DNA from: Olsenella sp. An188
Lineage (GTDB): Bacteria; Actinomycetota; Coriobacteriia; Coriobacteriales; Atopobiaceae
Direction: 5' to 3'
DNA: 64,000 nucleotides
Assembly: GCF_002160255.1 (NCBI RefSeq)
Contig: NZ_NFKF01000003.1
Location: 1-64,000 of the forward strand
Shown here: positions 17,481 to 25,487 of the stretch, one piece after another
Numbering within the stretch: position 1 is the stretch's first letter
How the letters are laid out: each line of letters starts with the position of its first letter
Program-made: the position numbers and the translations under genes
The notes under the pieces: model-generated
Told to the model about the DNA's origin: nothing
Database searches by the model: none
Seen by the model: only the letters and a program-made list of their open reading frames with translations

Positions 17481-18355
17481 GCTACCTGATCATGGAGTGC
17501 GCCGACAGCTACGCCGTGGCGCTCGACGAGGAGGGGCGTTTCGTCAAGGTCCCCAACCTCGGCTACGAGGTGGGGCAGCGCGTTGATGATGTCATCGTTT
17601 TTGATGACGATGCCGATGGGGCCGAGGTCATCCCCTTCAAGGCGCCGGCGCAAAGAAGGTCGCGCGGTCGGGTGGCTGCCGTCATCGCGGCCGCGGCGTG
17701 CCTGTGCGCGCTGTTCGTCGGGGGCTTTGCCCTGTGGCAGACGCCTGTTGGGACCGTTCGGATGAGCATCAACCCGGACGTGAGCATGGAGGTGAACCGC
17801 CTCGACCGCGTAGTGAGCCTCACGGGAGACAACGCGGACGGCGTCGAGCTGGCGGACGGCTTCTCGTACTACGGGCGCACGGTCGACGAGGTCTCCGACG
17901 ACCTTGCGACCCGCGCGGAGGGCATGGGGTTCCTTGCCGAGGGCGGGACAATCGAGCTGACGGTGGAGTCCGACGACGAGGAGTGGAGGGTGGCGACCGA
18001 GGACCGTCTTGTCGTGGAGCTTGAGGTCCACCTCGACAATCGCGTGAACGTGACGGGCTCGGCATCTGCTGGCGAGAAGGACGCGGACGACGGGGCGATT
18101 ACGGTTGACCAGGACATCGTCGTGGAGATTGCGCCGCCCGTGACGACGGCCGAGCCCGAGAAGACACAGCCCGAGGCGACGCAGCCCGAGGCGAGCACGC
18201 CGGCTCCGTCAGCTCCCTCGTCTCCGACCACGACCTACGACGATGATGACGATTGGGACGATGACGCCGACGACGGCTGGGACGACGATGACGACGCCGA
18301 CGACTGGGACGATGACGATGCCGACGACGGCTGGGACGAGGCCGACGACGACTAG
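17477..18355 (+). CDS. RsgI-like membrane anti-sigma factor with Trp/Asp-rich tail
   Basis: This 292-residue single-pass protein has a cytosolic N-terminal RsgI domain (residues 2-55, ECADSYAVALDEEGRFVKV), one membrane helix at about 66-88 and an extracytoplasmic domain at 92-200. That domain has the conserved Asn99-Pro100 in R-M-S-I-N-P-D, the position where RsgI proteins are known to self-cleave. A Thr/Pro linker leads to an acidic tail (228-292) of repeated DDWDDDAD-type units. It should hold SigI inactive and release it on an outside signal. The tail replaces the carbohydrate-binding modules seen on clostridial RsgI proteins. The tail ligand is unknown. Confidence 0.8.
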   Translation: MSYLIMECADSYAVALDEEGRFVKVPNLGYEVGQRVDDVIVFDDDADGAEVIPFKAPAQRRSRGRVAAVIAAAACLCALFVGGFALWQTPVGTVRMSINPDVSMEVNRLDRVVSLTGDNADGVELADGFSYYGRTVDEVSDDLATRAEGMGFLAEGGTIELTVESDDEEWRVATEDRLVVELEVHLDNRVNVTGSASAGEKDADDGAITVDQDIVVEIAPPVTTAEPEKTQPEATQPEASTPAPSAPSSPTTTYDDDDDWDDDADDGWDDDDDADDWDDDDADDGWDEADDD

Positions 18356-18384
18356 AGCTGCGACGACGGCCGGTTTTTCTCGCT

Positions 18385-18405
18385 GTCAGAAAAAAATCTT
18401 CTGAC
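18385..18405 (+). other. Short inverted repeat between anti-sigma and lipoprotein genes
   Basis: GTCAGAA and TTCTGAC are separated by 7 A/T-rich bases, 30 bases after the anti-sigma stop. It may be a weak terminator, an RNA stability stem or an operator for the next gene. The lipoprotein gene has a separate ribosome binding site (ACGAGGAGG). Confidence 0.45.
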
Positions 18406-18484
18406 GACCCCGATTTCTTGATCCTCGCCTACGCAACCTCTCACTGCAAGGGAAGGAAGTACCCCGAACAACGAGGAGGACGTC

Positions 18485-19465
18485 ATGAGGAACACGAGGA
18501 CGAGGGGCATCCTGGTCGCCGCAATCGCGGGCGCGGCTCTTGTTGCGACGCTGGGCGGATGTGGCGCCGCGGGGTCGGGCACCCAGCAGGGACAGGCGAC
18601 GCACGACGGGACCGCGCAGGTCCAGACGGCCGGAACGCTGCTTTTGAGCGTCAACCCGGAGATCGAGGTCGACTACGACGACCAGGGTCTTGTCACCGAG
18701 GTCGAGGGGGTCAACGACGACGGGCGAAGCGTGGTGGGAGACTACTCGGGATACGAGGGCCGGGAGGCTCGCGAGGTGGTCTCGGAGCTCGTGGGAGAGA
18801 TCTACCAGGACGGCTACTTCGACCAGACCGTTGACGGGCACGACCGAAACGTGGTGGTCAAGCTCGAGCAGGGATCGGCGTACCCGGGCGACGACTTCCT
18901 CCGGGGCATCGAGGACGACGTGCGCACGACGGTCAACGGATTTGGCCTTGAGTCCGACGCGCTCGCCGTGTCCACCGACCAGCTCGATGACCGCGGCTAC
19001 ATTGGTCTGGACGCCGCAAAGGACATCGTCCTCTCCCAGCTTGGCCTGACGGAGGCGACCTTCAACGATCACGAGTACGAGCTTGATGACGGCGTCTACG
19101 AGATGGGGTTCGTTGCGAACGGCGTCGAGTACGAGTATGAGGTCGACGCGCGCACGGGCAAGGTCCTTGAGGCGGACATCGACGGCAACGACGACTGGGA
19201 CGACGCGGACGACTGGGACGACTGGCGCGACAACAGCTATGACCGAGACGATGACGACCTCTACGACGACGCCGACGACCGTTGGGACGACGCTGACGAC
19301 CGGGACGACTGGGACGACGCGGACGACTGGGACGACGCGGACGACTGGGACGACGATGACGACTGGGACGATGCGGACGACGACTGGGATGACGACGCGG
19401 ACGACGACTGGGACGACGACGATGACGACTGGGACGACGACGATGACGACTGGGACGATGACTAG
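18485..19465 (+). CDS. Lipoprotein with RsgI-like domain, PepSY-like domain and Trp/Asp repeat tail
   Basis: This 326-residue product has a lipoprotein signal (lipobox L-G-G-C, Cys26). Residues 50-115 resemble the extracytoplasmic domain of the anti-sigma factor encoded upstream, including L-S-V-N57-P58-E, followed by a V-x-Y-D-D-Q-G-L-V strand. A PepSY-like domain (about 172-232, YIGLDAAKDIVLSQLGLTEA) follows. The last 95 residues are repeats of D-D-W-D-D-A-D, rich in Asp and Trp. Shared domain and tail with its neighbour suggest that it works with the SigI/RsgI system as co-sensor, decoy or regulon effector. This is inference; no described homologue comes to mind. Confidence 0.75.
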   Translation: MRNTRTRGILVAAIAGAALVATLGGCGAAGSGTQQGQATHDGTAQVQTAGTLLLSVNPEIEVDYDDQGLVTEVEGVNDDGRSVVGDYSGYEGREAREVVSELVGEIYQDGYFDQTVDGHDRNVVVKLEQGSAYPGDDFLRGIEDDVRTTVNGFGLESDALAVSTDQLDDRGYIGLDAAKDIVLSQLGLTEATFNDHEYELDDGVYEMGFVANGVEYEYEVDARTGKVLEADIDGNDDWDDADDWDDWRDNSYDRDDDDLYDDADDRWDDADDRDDWDDADDWDDADDWDDDDDWDDADDDWDDDADDDWDDDDDDWDDDDDDWDDD

Positions 19466-19570
19466 CCGGGACGTCTGCGGTGGCGTGACGACCTGTCTGG
19501 AGTCCGAGAAACGCGCGAGTTTCAGACGGTCCTTTAGGTAAAAACGACCGCGGACAGCACGAATTAAGAC

Positions 19571-19758
19571 TACTTGCAGGTTGCGGACGGTTTGGGCCTC
19601 CACATCGTCCGCAACCTGCACGTAAGCGGATGACGTGCGGCTTCCAGACGGTTTGGGCCGTGAAATCGTCCGCAACCTGCACGCACCCAGACAACGTGCG
19701 GCTTCCGGACGTCCTGTCGAGAAGAACCGTCCGCAACCCGCACGTTCTTCTCGCCGCG
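19571..19758. repeat. Family B inverted-repeat element, copy 3 (188 bp)
   Basis: Same length, orientation and three-module structure as copy 2 at 16359. Differences cluster in the loop of the first hairpin. It lies between the convergent lipoprotein and ECF transporter genes, so copies 2 and 3 bracket the sigI cassette as direct repeats. Confidence 0.85.
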
Positions 19759-19763
19759 TGACC

Positions 19764-20510
19764 CTACAGGGCCACGCCCACCGCGACGAGTGCCGCGCAG
19801 GCCGCGAGCGCGCACCAGTCGCGCGCGACGAGCGGGTAGCGCTTGTAGCAGCTCTCGCGCGTGCGCAGGTAGAAGCCGCGCTGCTCGGCGGCGAGCGCGG
19901 TGGCGTCCGTCTTTCCGACGGAGCTCACCAGCAGCGGCACGCACAGCGGCAGCATGAGCCGCAGCTTGCGGAAGGGGTTGCGCGTGTCGTACTCCACGCC
20001 GCGGGCGGTCTGCGCCTCCATGATGGCGGTCATCTCCTGGCTGAACACCGGGACGAAGCGCAGCGCCGTGGTGAACGTGAACGCGTAGCGGTACGGCACG
20101 TGCAGCACCTCCACGCAGGCGTTGGCGAGGTCGCCCATCTTGGTCACGGAGAGCATCAAGATCAGCGGCATGGCCACGCCGAGCAGCCGCAGGCACGCCT
20201 TTGAGCCCGTGACCAGGCCGTCCGTGGTGACCCAGGCCGCGACCGGGGCGCCGGTGCGGACCACGGCGGTCTGGAGCGCGAGCATGATCACCGCCAGCGG
20301 CACCAGCACCTTGAGCAGCGACGCCAGCCTTCGCAGCGCCCCCGCGTACGCGCCGAGCGCCAGCGTCAGCACGATGAGGCCCACGAGCAGCGGGTAGGTG
20401 TCGGCTAGCAGCGTCGCCACGATCAGCGCGGCGGCGACGGCGAGCTTGGTCACGGGGTTCAGCCGGTGAAGCAGCGTGTTCCCGGGCACGTAGTCGATGA
20501 CGCTCGTCAC
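19764..20510 (-). CDS. ecfT: ECF transporter transmembrane (T) component
   Basis: This 248-residue membrane protein has about five helices. The coupling motif EAQTARGVEYD contains the first Ala-Arg-Gly of ECF T components, and AAEQRGF is the second. It links the paired ATPases to the substrate-specific S component. GTG start; the start overlaps the ATPase stop (GTGA). It is the last gene of the ECF operon read on the minus strand. Confidence 0.88.
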   Translation of the reverse strand: MTSVIDYVPGNTLLHRLNPVTKLAVAAALIVATLLADTYPLLVGLIVLTLALGAYAGALRRLASLLKVLVPLAVIMLALQTAVVRTGAPVAAWVTTDGLVTGSKACLRLLGVAMPLILMLSVTKMGDLANACVEVLHVPYRYAFTFTTALRFVPVFSQEMTAIMEAQTARGVEYDTRNPFRKLRLMLPLCVPLLVSSVGKTDATALAAEQRGFYLRTRESCYKRYPLVARDWCALAACAALVAVGVAL

Positions 20511-22303
20511 GGGCGCACCATCTCCTCAACAAGGTCGACGATCCCCGACACCTGGCTGATGCCGGCGAACTCCGCGGACGTGCTTCGCGCCAGCGCGCGG
20601 GAGAGCTGTGCCACCTGAGGCGCCTCGACGCTCGCAGCCGCCATGACGTCGGGCCGCGAGAAGACCTCCGCGGCGGGGCCGTCCGCGAGCACGCGCCCCC
20701 CGGCCATGACCACCACGCGCTCGGCAAAGTCCGAGACGACCTCCATGTCGTGGCAGACCATGATGACGGCGCAGCCGCGCTCGGCCATCTCGCGCACCGT
20801 CTCCATGACGGTCATGCACTCGCGGTAGTCGAGGCCGCTCGTGGGCTCGTCCAGCAGCACGACCTGCGGCTCCATCACCACCACGGAGGCGAGCGCCACC
20901 ATCTGCCGCTGCCCGCGCGACAGCGAGAAGGGCGACTCGCCCGCCGGCAGGCCAAAGCGCTCGGCCGCCGCGGCTGCCCGCCTGAGCGCCTCGTCGCCGT
21001 CGACGCCCTGGAGCTCAAGCCCAAAGGCCACCTCGTCGAGTACGGTGTCCTTGCAGAGCTGGCGGTCGGGGTTCTGGAAGAGGGTGGCCACATGCGCGGC
21101 GATGCGGCTCACGGGGACCTCGCGCGTGTCGATCCCGGCGACGCGCACCTCGCCGGACGCTGGGCGCAGCAGCCCGTTGAGGAGCTTGGTGAGGGTGGTC
21201 TTGCCGGCGCCGTTCTGCCCGACCACCCCCACGAGCTCGCCGGGTCGCACGGTGAGGCTCACGTGGGACACGCCGTCGCCGGACCCGGGGTAGGCAAAGC
21301 CGACGTCGCGCAGCTCCACCACGGGGGCGGGGACGGGCTCGGCCTGGCGGGGGACGGGCGCGTGCGGCGAGGCCTGCGAGGAGGTGGTGCCCGGGGCGGC
21401 GCCGCATGGCGCGGTGTCTGCCGCGGGCAGAGGCACTTCTCCCCGCCCGGCGAGAAGGCCCCGGATGAGCTCCTCGGCCTCGCCCACGCTGAGGCAGGGC
21501 GGGCCGGGCTCGATGACGCCGTGCTCGGCGAGGCTGTTTGAGACGCGCGCCACCCGGGGGCTGTCCACGCCCATGCGTCTGAGCTCGGAGCCGTGCGCGA
21601 AGACCTCGCGCGGGGTGCCGTCGAGCGCGAGGCGGCCGCCGTCCATCACGAGGACGCGGCTGCAGAACTCGGAGAGCAGGGCAACCTTCTGCTCTATGAC
21701 CACCACGGTTATGCCCTCGTCCCGGTTGAGCTGGGAGAGCGTCTGGAAGATGAGCTTGGAGCTGGCCGGGTCAAGCGCGGCGGTGGGCTCGTCGAGCACC
21801 AGGACGCGCGGGCGCAGGGCCAGGATCGCGGCCACGGCGACCTTCTGCTTCTGGCCGCCGGAGAGCGTGGCGATCTCTCGGTCGCGCAGCTCGGCGATGC
21901 CCACGGTCTCGAGCGCGCCGGAGAGCCGGCCCTCGACCTGGTCGTGGTCGACGCCGAAGTTCTCCAGGCCAAAGAGCAGCTCGTCCTCGACCACGGAGGC
22001 GACCATCTGGGCGTCGATGTCCTGCGTCACGCTTCCCACCGTGCGAGCGATGTCGGTGAGGCTGACCTCGCAGGTGTCGTGGCCGTCCACGAGGGCCGCG
22101 CCGTAGAGACGGCCGCGGTAGTGGTGCGGCACCGCGCCCGAGAGCACCGCGGCGAGCGTGGACTTGCCGGCTCCCGAGGGGCCGGTCACGCCCACGAACT
22201 CGCCGGGGAAGACCTCGAGCGAGATGCCGTCGAGGGCGCGCGCGTTCCGGTCCCCGTAGGAGAACGAGACGTCTTCGAGTCGGATGATGGCAGGCGAGCT
22301 CAT
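20507..22303 (-). CDS. ECF transporter duplicated ATPase (EcfA-EcfA' fusion)
   Basis: This 598-residue protein contains two complete ABC ATPase domains. The first is at residues 5-240 (Walker A G-P-S-G-A-G-K-S-T, signature L-S-G-G-Q-K-Q, Walker B L-V-L-D-E-P-T). The second is from about 330 (G-Q-N-G-A-G-K-T-T, then F-S-L-S-R-G-Q-R-Q and V-V-L-L-D-E-P-T). The linker is about 90 residues. ATPases of ECF importers normally work as a pair, here fused. Both sites look catalytically intact. Genes on each side encode the T and S components. Confidence 0.92.
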   Translation of the reverse strand: MSSPAIIRLEDVSFSYGDRNARALDGISLEVFPGEFVGVTGPSGAGKSTLAAVLSGAVPHHYRGRLYGAALVDGHDTCEVSLTDIARTVGSVTQDIDAQMVASVVEDELLFGLENFGVDHDQVEGRLSGALETVGIAELRDREIATLSGGQKQKVAVAAILALRPRVLVLDEPTAALDPASSKLIFQTLSQLNRDEGITVVVIEQKVALLSEFCSRVLVMDGGRLALDGTPREVFAHGSELRRMGVDSPRVARVSNSLAEHGVIEPGPPCLSVGEAEELIRGLLAGRGEVPLPAADTAPCGAAPGTTSSQASPHAPVPRQAEPVPAPVVELRDVGFAYPGSGDGVSHVSLTVRPGELVGVVGQNGAGKTTLTKLLNGLLRPASGEVRVAGIDTREVPVSRIAAHVATLFQNPDRQLCKDTVLDEVAFGLELQGVDGDEALRRAAAAAERFGLPAGESPFSLSRGQRQMVALASVVVMEPQVVLLDEPTSGLDYRECMTVMETVREMAERGCAVIMVCHDMEVVSDFAERVVVMAGGRVLADGPAAEVFSRPDVMAAASVEAPQVAQLSRALARSTSAEFAGISQVSGIVDLVEEMVRP

Positions 22304-22383
22304 GGGCGGCGGGGGTCCTTTCCGAGTGAGGGGCGTCGACCTCCCGGCCGGCGCCCCGACGTTGGTCTGCGGGCGGCCCCGCG

Positions 22384-22950
22384 CTAGTCGCTCAGGCCGA
22401 GCGCCTTGCGGATGGGCAGGTAGAGGGCGCTCACGAGGATGGCGTTGAAGACCGCGGTGAGCACCACCACGGGGAGCATCGCGGCGGCGAGCTCGGAGGC
22501 GGCGCCGACCATGGCGATGCGGATGAGCATGAAGACCGCGCCGGAGACCACGGTGGTGACGAAGGAGCCCACGAGCGGGACGAAGCGCTTGGCCGGGCCC
22601 TCGATGCCGGCGCGCACGATGACGGCCATGAGCATGGCGGCGATGCCCTCGGCCGCAAAGTCGACGAACGGCGAGGTGGTGGTGAGCTGGATGACGGCGG
22701 CGGAGATGAGGCCGATGATCAGGGCCTGGCCCACGTTGGGACGCACCACCAGGATGGTCAGGCAGAACGCGGAGATGATGAACTCGGGGCTGATGAGGCC
22801 GCCGGAGATGCTGGAGATCATGCGGCCCACGGTGAAGTTGAGGATGAAGCCGGCGGCCAGGAGCACGGCGAGAAGGACGAGGGCCTGGACGTCGAGCTTG
22901 CCGCGGTCGACGGAGACGACGGTGCGGGCGGCGGTGGTGTTCTCGGACAT
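22384..22950 (-). CDS. ECF transporter S component, probably tryptophan-specific
   Basis: This 188-residue membrane protein has about six hydrophobic segments (FILNFTVGRMISSISGG, FIISAFCLTILVVRPN, LIIGLISAAVIQLTTTSPF). The size and topology fit an ECF substrate-binding S component of the TrpP-like kind. It is the first structural gene after a leader peptide with three consecutive Trp codons and an attenuator hairpin. Tryptophan is therefore the most likely substrate, an inference from regulation rather than from residues in the protein. Confidence 0.75.
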   Translation of the reverse strand: MSENTTAARTVVSVDRGKLDVQALVLLAVLLAAGFILNFTVGRMISSISGGLISPEFIISAFCLTILVVRPNVGQALIIGLISAAVIQLTTTSPFVDFAAEGIAAMLMAVIVRAGIEGPAKRFVPLVGSFVTTVVSGAVFMLIRIAMVGAASELAAAMLPVVVLTAVFNAILVSALYLPIRKALGLSD

Positions 22951-23027
22951 GGTGAGTTCCTTTCGGTGAAGGTTTTGGCTGGAATGGTGCCTGGGGCGTC
23001 TTGCCTGCGTTCGATGGCTGCGCTACG

Positions 23028-23056
23028 AAAAAGGGCCCCCGGTCCTCCGGGAGCCC
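23028..23056 (-). terminator. Attenuator terminator of the ECF operon
   Basis: On the minus strand a 10-bp stem (23056-23047 with 23042-23033, one G-U pair) with an AGGA loop is followed by TTTTT. It lies 31 bases after the leader-peptide stop and about 80 bases before the S-component start. Confidence 0.8.
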
Positions 23057-23086
23057 CTCAGGCGCAAGAGGTATGGCGCGTGAGAC

Positions 23087-23167
23087 TCACCATCGACCGA
23101 GCGAGGAGAAGTTGCGCCACCACCAGTTCATGGACGTGCGTGCGTTGCGGACGACGGTCTTGGTCAT
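23087..23167 (-). CDS. Tryptophan leader peptide (26 residues, WWW)
   Basis: The peptide is encoded after a strong ribosome binding site (AGAGGAG) and includes N-W-W-W-R-N. Three consecutive TGG codons (TGG is the only Trp codon) are followed by the last codon, also Trp. The bases of the Trp codons (TGGCGC) can pair with GCGCCA just after the stop codon (23074-23079), as segment 1:2 of a classical attenuator. A terminator stem follows. This matches the known design of actinobacterial trp operon leaders (N-W-W-W), but here it precedes a transporter. Confidence 0.8.
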   Translation of the reverse strand: MTKTVVRNARTSMNWWWRNFSSLGRW

Positions 23168-23221
23168 GGTGTGCGCTCCTCTCATCGGTCTGCCGCGGGG
23201 CGGCGGTTGGTGTTGGTGGAC

Positions 23222-23250
23222 AAGATACGCGTCCGGGACGCGTCGCGCAA
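23222..23250 (-). promoter_or_regulatory. Promoter with palindrome upstream of the Trp leader
   Basis: On the minus strand TTGCGC (23250-23245), a 17-base spacer and TATCTT (23227-23222) form a good promoter. The spacer is nearly filled by an inverted repeat ACGCGTC-CGG-GACGCGT (23227-23243), a possible operator. Confidence 0.6.
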
Positions 23251-23462
23251 GGAAGTTTTTCTCGCGGAAACAATCGGGGGAATCGGCGTCAGATGGTGGG
23301 GCGCGATTGCGTTACCTGTGCAACGATTGTACACGCCCGGCCGGCCCATGTGCCCGCGTCGGCGGAACGTCTCGGCCCATCGGTGGGGAAATGCCCGCCT
23401 GAGCTGCTGGTTATTCTCGCTAAGATGCTCGTGTGACCAGTTGGGCAAAGAGAGGAGCACGC

Positions 23463-24254
23463 ATGAGCCTGCGCGAGAAGTACGGTGAGTGGGGCGTCAT
23501 CCTTGGTGCCACCGAGGGTGTCGGAAAGGCCTTCTGCGAGAAGATCGCGGCCGGTGGGATGAGCGTGGTGATGGTGGGCCGCCGCGAGGAGAAGCTTCGC
23601 GAGCTCGCCGCGCAGATCGAGGAGACCTATGGCGTCAAGACAAAGGTCGTGCGTGCGGACTTCTCGCAGCCGGATGCGGCCGAGACGGTCTTTGCCGCCA
23701 CCGAGGGCCTGGACATGGGCTTCATGAGCTACGTCGCCTGCCTGCACTCTTTTGGGAAGATTCAGGACACCCCGTGGGAGAAGCACGAGGCGATGATCAA
23801 CGTCAACGTCATCACCTTCATGAAGTGCTTCTACCACTACATGAAGATCTTCGCCGCCCAGGACCGCGGGGCCGTGATCAACGTCTCCTCCATGACGGGC
23901 GTCTCGAGCTCTCCGTGGAACGGGCAGTACGGCGCCGGCAAGGCCTACATCCTCAAGATGACCGAGGCCGTGGCCTGCGAGTGCGAGAACACCGGCGTGG
24001 ACGTCGAGGTCATCACGCTGGGAACCACGCTCACCCCAAGCCTGCTCTCCAACCTGCCGGGCGGCCCGCAGGGCGAGGCGGTCATGAAGATTGCCCAGAC
24101 GCCCGAGGAGGTTGTGGACGAGGCCTTCGAGAAGCTCGGCCGAGAGCTCTCCGTCATCGCAGGCGAGCGTAACAAGGCTTCCGTGCACGACTGGAAGGCC
24201 AACCACACCGAGGATGAGTACATTCGCTACATGGGTTCGTTCTATTCAAACTAG
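23463..24254 (+). CDS. SDR-family oxidoreductase
   Basis: This 263-residue classical short-chain dehydrogenase has the cofactor loop G-A-T-E-G-V-G-K. The R-R-E-E after the second strand (VVMVGRREEKLRE) favours NADPH. The catalytic Ser is in N-V-S-S-M-T-G and the Tyr-x3-Lys in Q-Y-G-A-G-K. The ATG at 23463 follows AGAGAGGAG. No pathway partners are adjacent, so the substrate is unknown; steroid and bile-acid dehydrogenases of this fold occur in gut Actinobacteria but nothing here identifies one. Confidence 0.85.
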   Translation: MSLREKYGEWGVILGATEGVGKAFCEKIAAGGMSVVMVGRREEKLRELAAQIEETYGVKTKVVRADFSQPDAAETVFAATEGLDMGFMSYVACLHSFGKIQDTPWEKHEAMINVNVITFMKCFYHYMKIFAAQDRGAVINVSSMTGVSSSPWNGQYGAGKAYILKMTEAVACECENTGVDVEVITLGTTLTPSLLSNLPGGPQGEAVMKIAQTPEEVVDEAFEKLGRELSVIAGERNKASVHDWKANHTEDEYIRYMGSFYSN

Positions 24255-24287
24255 GTTGGCAATCTCGACCTCGTCTTTTGTCGGCCT

Positions 24288-24324
24288 GCGGCCCGCGATG
24301 CGCCCCGGTGCATTGCGGGCCGCG
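24288..24324 (+). terminator. Hairpin after SDR gene
   Basis: A long stem (GCGGCCCGCGATGC with GCATTGCGGGCCGC, one mismatch) lies about 35 bases after the SDR stop. It lacks a clean T tract but probably marks the transcript end. Confidence 0.5.
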
Positions 24325-24559
24325 GCGTTTGTCGGGGGCGGCTTGGCGCTATGCGCTGCCGAGAAGCGCCGCTGTTCTTCTCGGCGTCCTTGCTCCCTGC
24401 CGAGCTGTGGCTTCATGCGTGAGCAGGCCGCGGTTGTTTGGGTTGCGTGACTGTGCGGCGCAGGGCGGGCGGCATGGTGCCGTACGCCATTGCTTGCAGC
24501 CGGAAGGGTCTCGGGCGTCTGTGCCATGCCGCTGCTTGCGCCAGCTGCTGCCTGCGCCA

Positions 24560-24775
24560 GCTTTTCGAGGTTGTGTGGGGGGTTGATACCTTGCGCTTTC
24601 CAAGGTGCCGTTTTCGTATCAGAATCCGGATTGTGTGACAAACAATTTATGCCTGCTGGCGAGAAGAGCCGCTAATCACGGACGTTTTTCCAAAATGGAT
24701 TTTTTCTCGGTTGTGTGGGACATTTTTTATGTCAGGTAGTCCTTATCATCAAATGTATGCCACACAATCGATGAT
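24560..24775. repeat. Family F repeat region in a 750-bp gene-less stretch
   Basis: From 24255 to 25004 I find no convincing gene. The middle contains forward copies of GGTTGTGTGG/GATTGTGTGACA (near 24569, 24629 and 24709) and one reverse copy (CCACACAATC near 24761), with a GGCGAGAAGAG motif between. The part after 24600 is AT-richer than the surroundings. The layout is like families A and D but less regular. Confidence 0.5.
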
Positions 24776-24960
24776 TTCTGACTCGGCGGCTACTTTGGCC
24801 GACGCGCCGCTTCCATTCTTGACGCCACGGCGTGATTTGGCGCGCTTGGGAATCGGTGGCGCGCGCCCCTTGGCCGCGGTCGACATCGCGTTCCTTGGCG
24901 GCCCCGCTGTCCGCGCTTGTGCTTATCACGTGACGGTCGGTCCGGGGACCCTCGTTCCTC

Positions 24961-24980
24961 TATCATGTTAACTCGTCAAC
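24961..24980 (+). promoter_or_regulatory. Possible -10 element and operator before MarR gene
   Basis: TATCAT is followed by an inverted repeat GTTAAC-TC-GTCAAC (24967-24980, one mismatch), 25 bases before the GTG start. The size and position fit autoregulation by the MarR protein. Confidence 0.5.
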
Positions 24981-25004
24981 AAGTTTGGGTGAGAGGGGGA
25001 CTCG

Positions 25005-25454
25005 GTGCGGGAGGACACTCGCTTCGAGGACTTCGTGGGGCTCATCGACGCCCTGCACAAGGAGATTCAGCGCATCAAGGCCTCCGAGGCGGAGCGCCTG
25101 GGCTTCAAGGGCGCGGACGTCATGTGCCTCTACTACCTCACGAAGAACCACGAGGGCCTCACGGGCTCGGAGCTCGCGCGCCTCGTGGACGTGAGCCGCG
25201 CCGCGATGTCGCGCACCATCGCGCGCCTCGAGGCCGACGGCCTCGTCGAGACCGCTGCCGGCGGGGAGGAGACCAGATACCGAGTCCCCGTGCGTCTCAC
25301 CGAGAAGGGCGTCGAGGTGGCCCGGCCCATCGAGGGAATCATCCAAGATGTCCTTGAAGAGACGGGGCGCGTGCTCGACGTGAGGCAGCGCGCCCAGATG
25401 TACGAGTCGCTCAACGTCATCCTCAGCCGTCTGAGGCAGATCGCTCGCGACTAG
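25005..25454 (+). CDS. MarR-family transcriptional regulator
   Basis: This 149-residue winged-helix protein has the recognition region LTGSELARLVDVSRAAMSRTIARLEADGLV and a following wing (GGEETRYRVPVRLTEKG). It starts at GTG after GAGAGGGGGA. The DegV-family gene follows 33 bases later on the same strand, so the pair is probably an operon and the regulator may respond to fatty acids. The last point is inference from DegV biology. Confidence 0.85.
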   Translation: MREDTRFEDFVGLIDALHKEIQRIKASEAERLGFKGADVMCLYYLTKNHEGLTGSELARLVDVSRAAMSRTIARLEADGLVETAAGGEETRYRVPVRLTEKGVEVARPIEGIIQDVLEETGRVLDVRQRAQMYESLNVILSRLRQIARD

Positions 25455-25487
25455 GCCCGCCGGGCACGAGGAAAGGAAAGACCAGAC

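Noticed and set aside
18386-19675. A Val/Pro-rich open frame antisense to the Trp/Asp-repeat lipoprotein
   Set aside because: The repeats are simply the complement of GAC/GAT-TGG runs. The plus-strand frame has a signal peptide, domains and a ribosome binding site.
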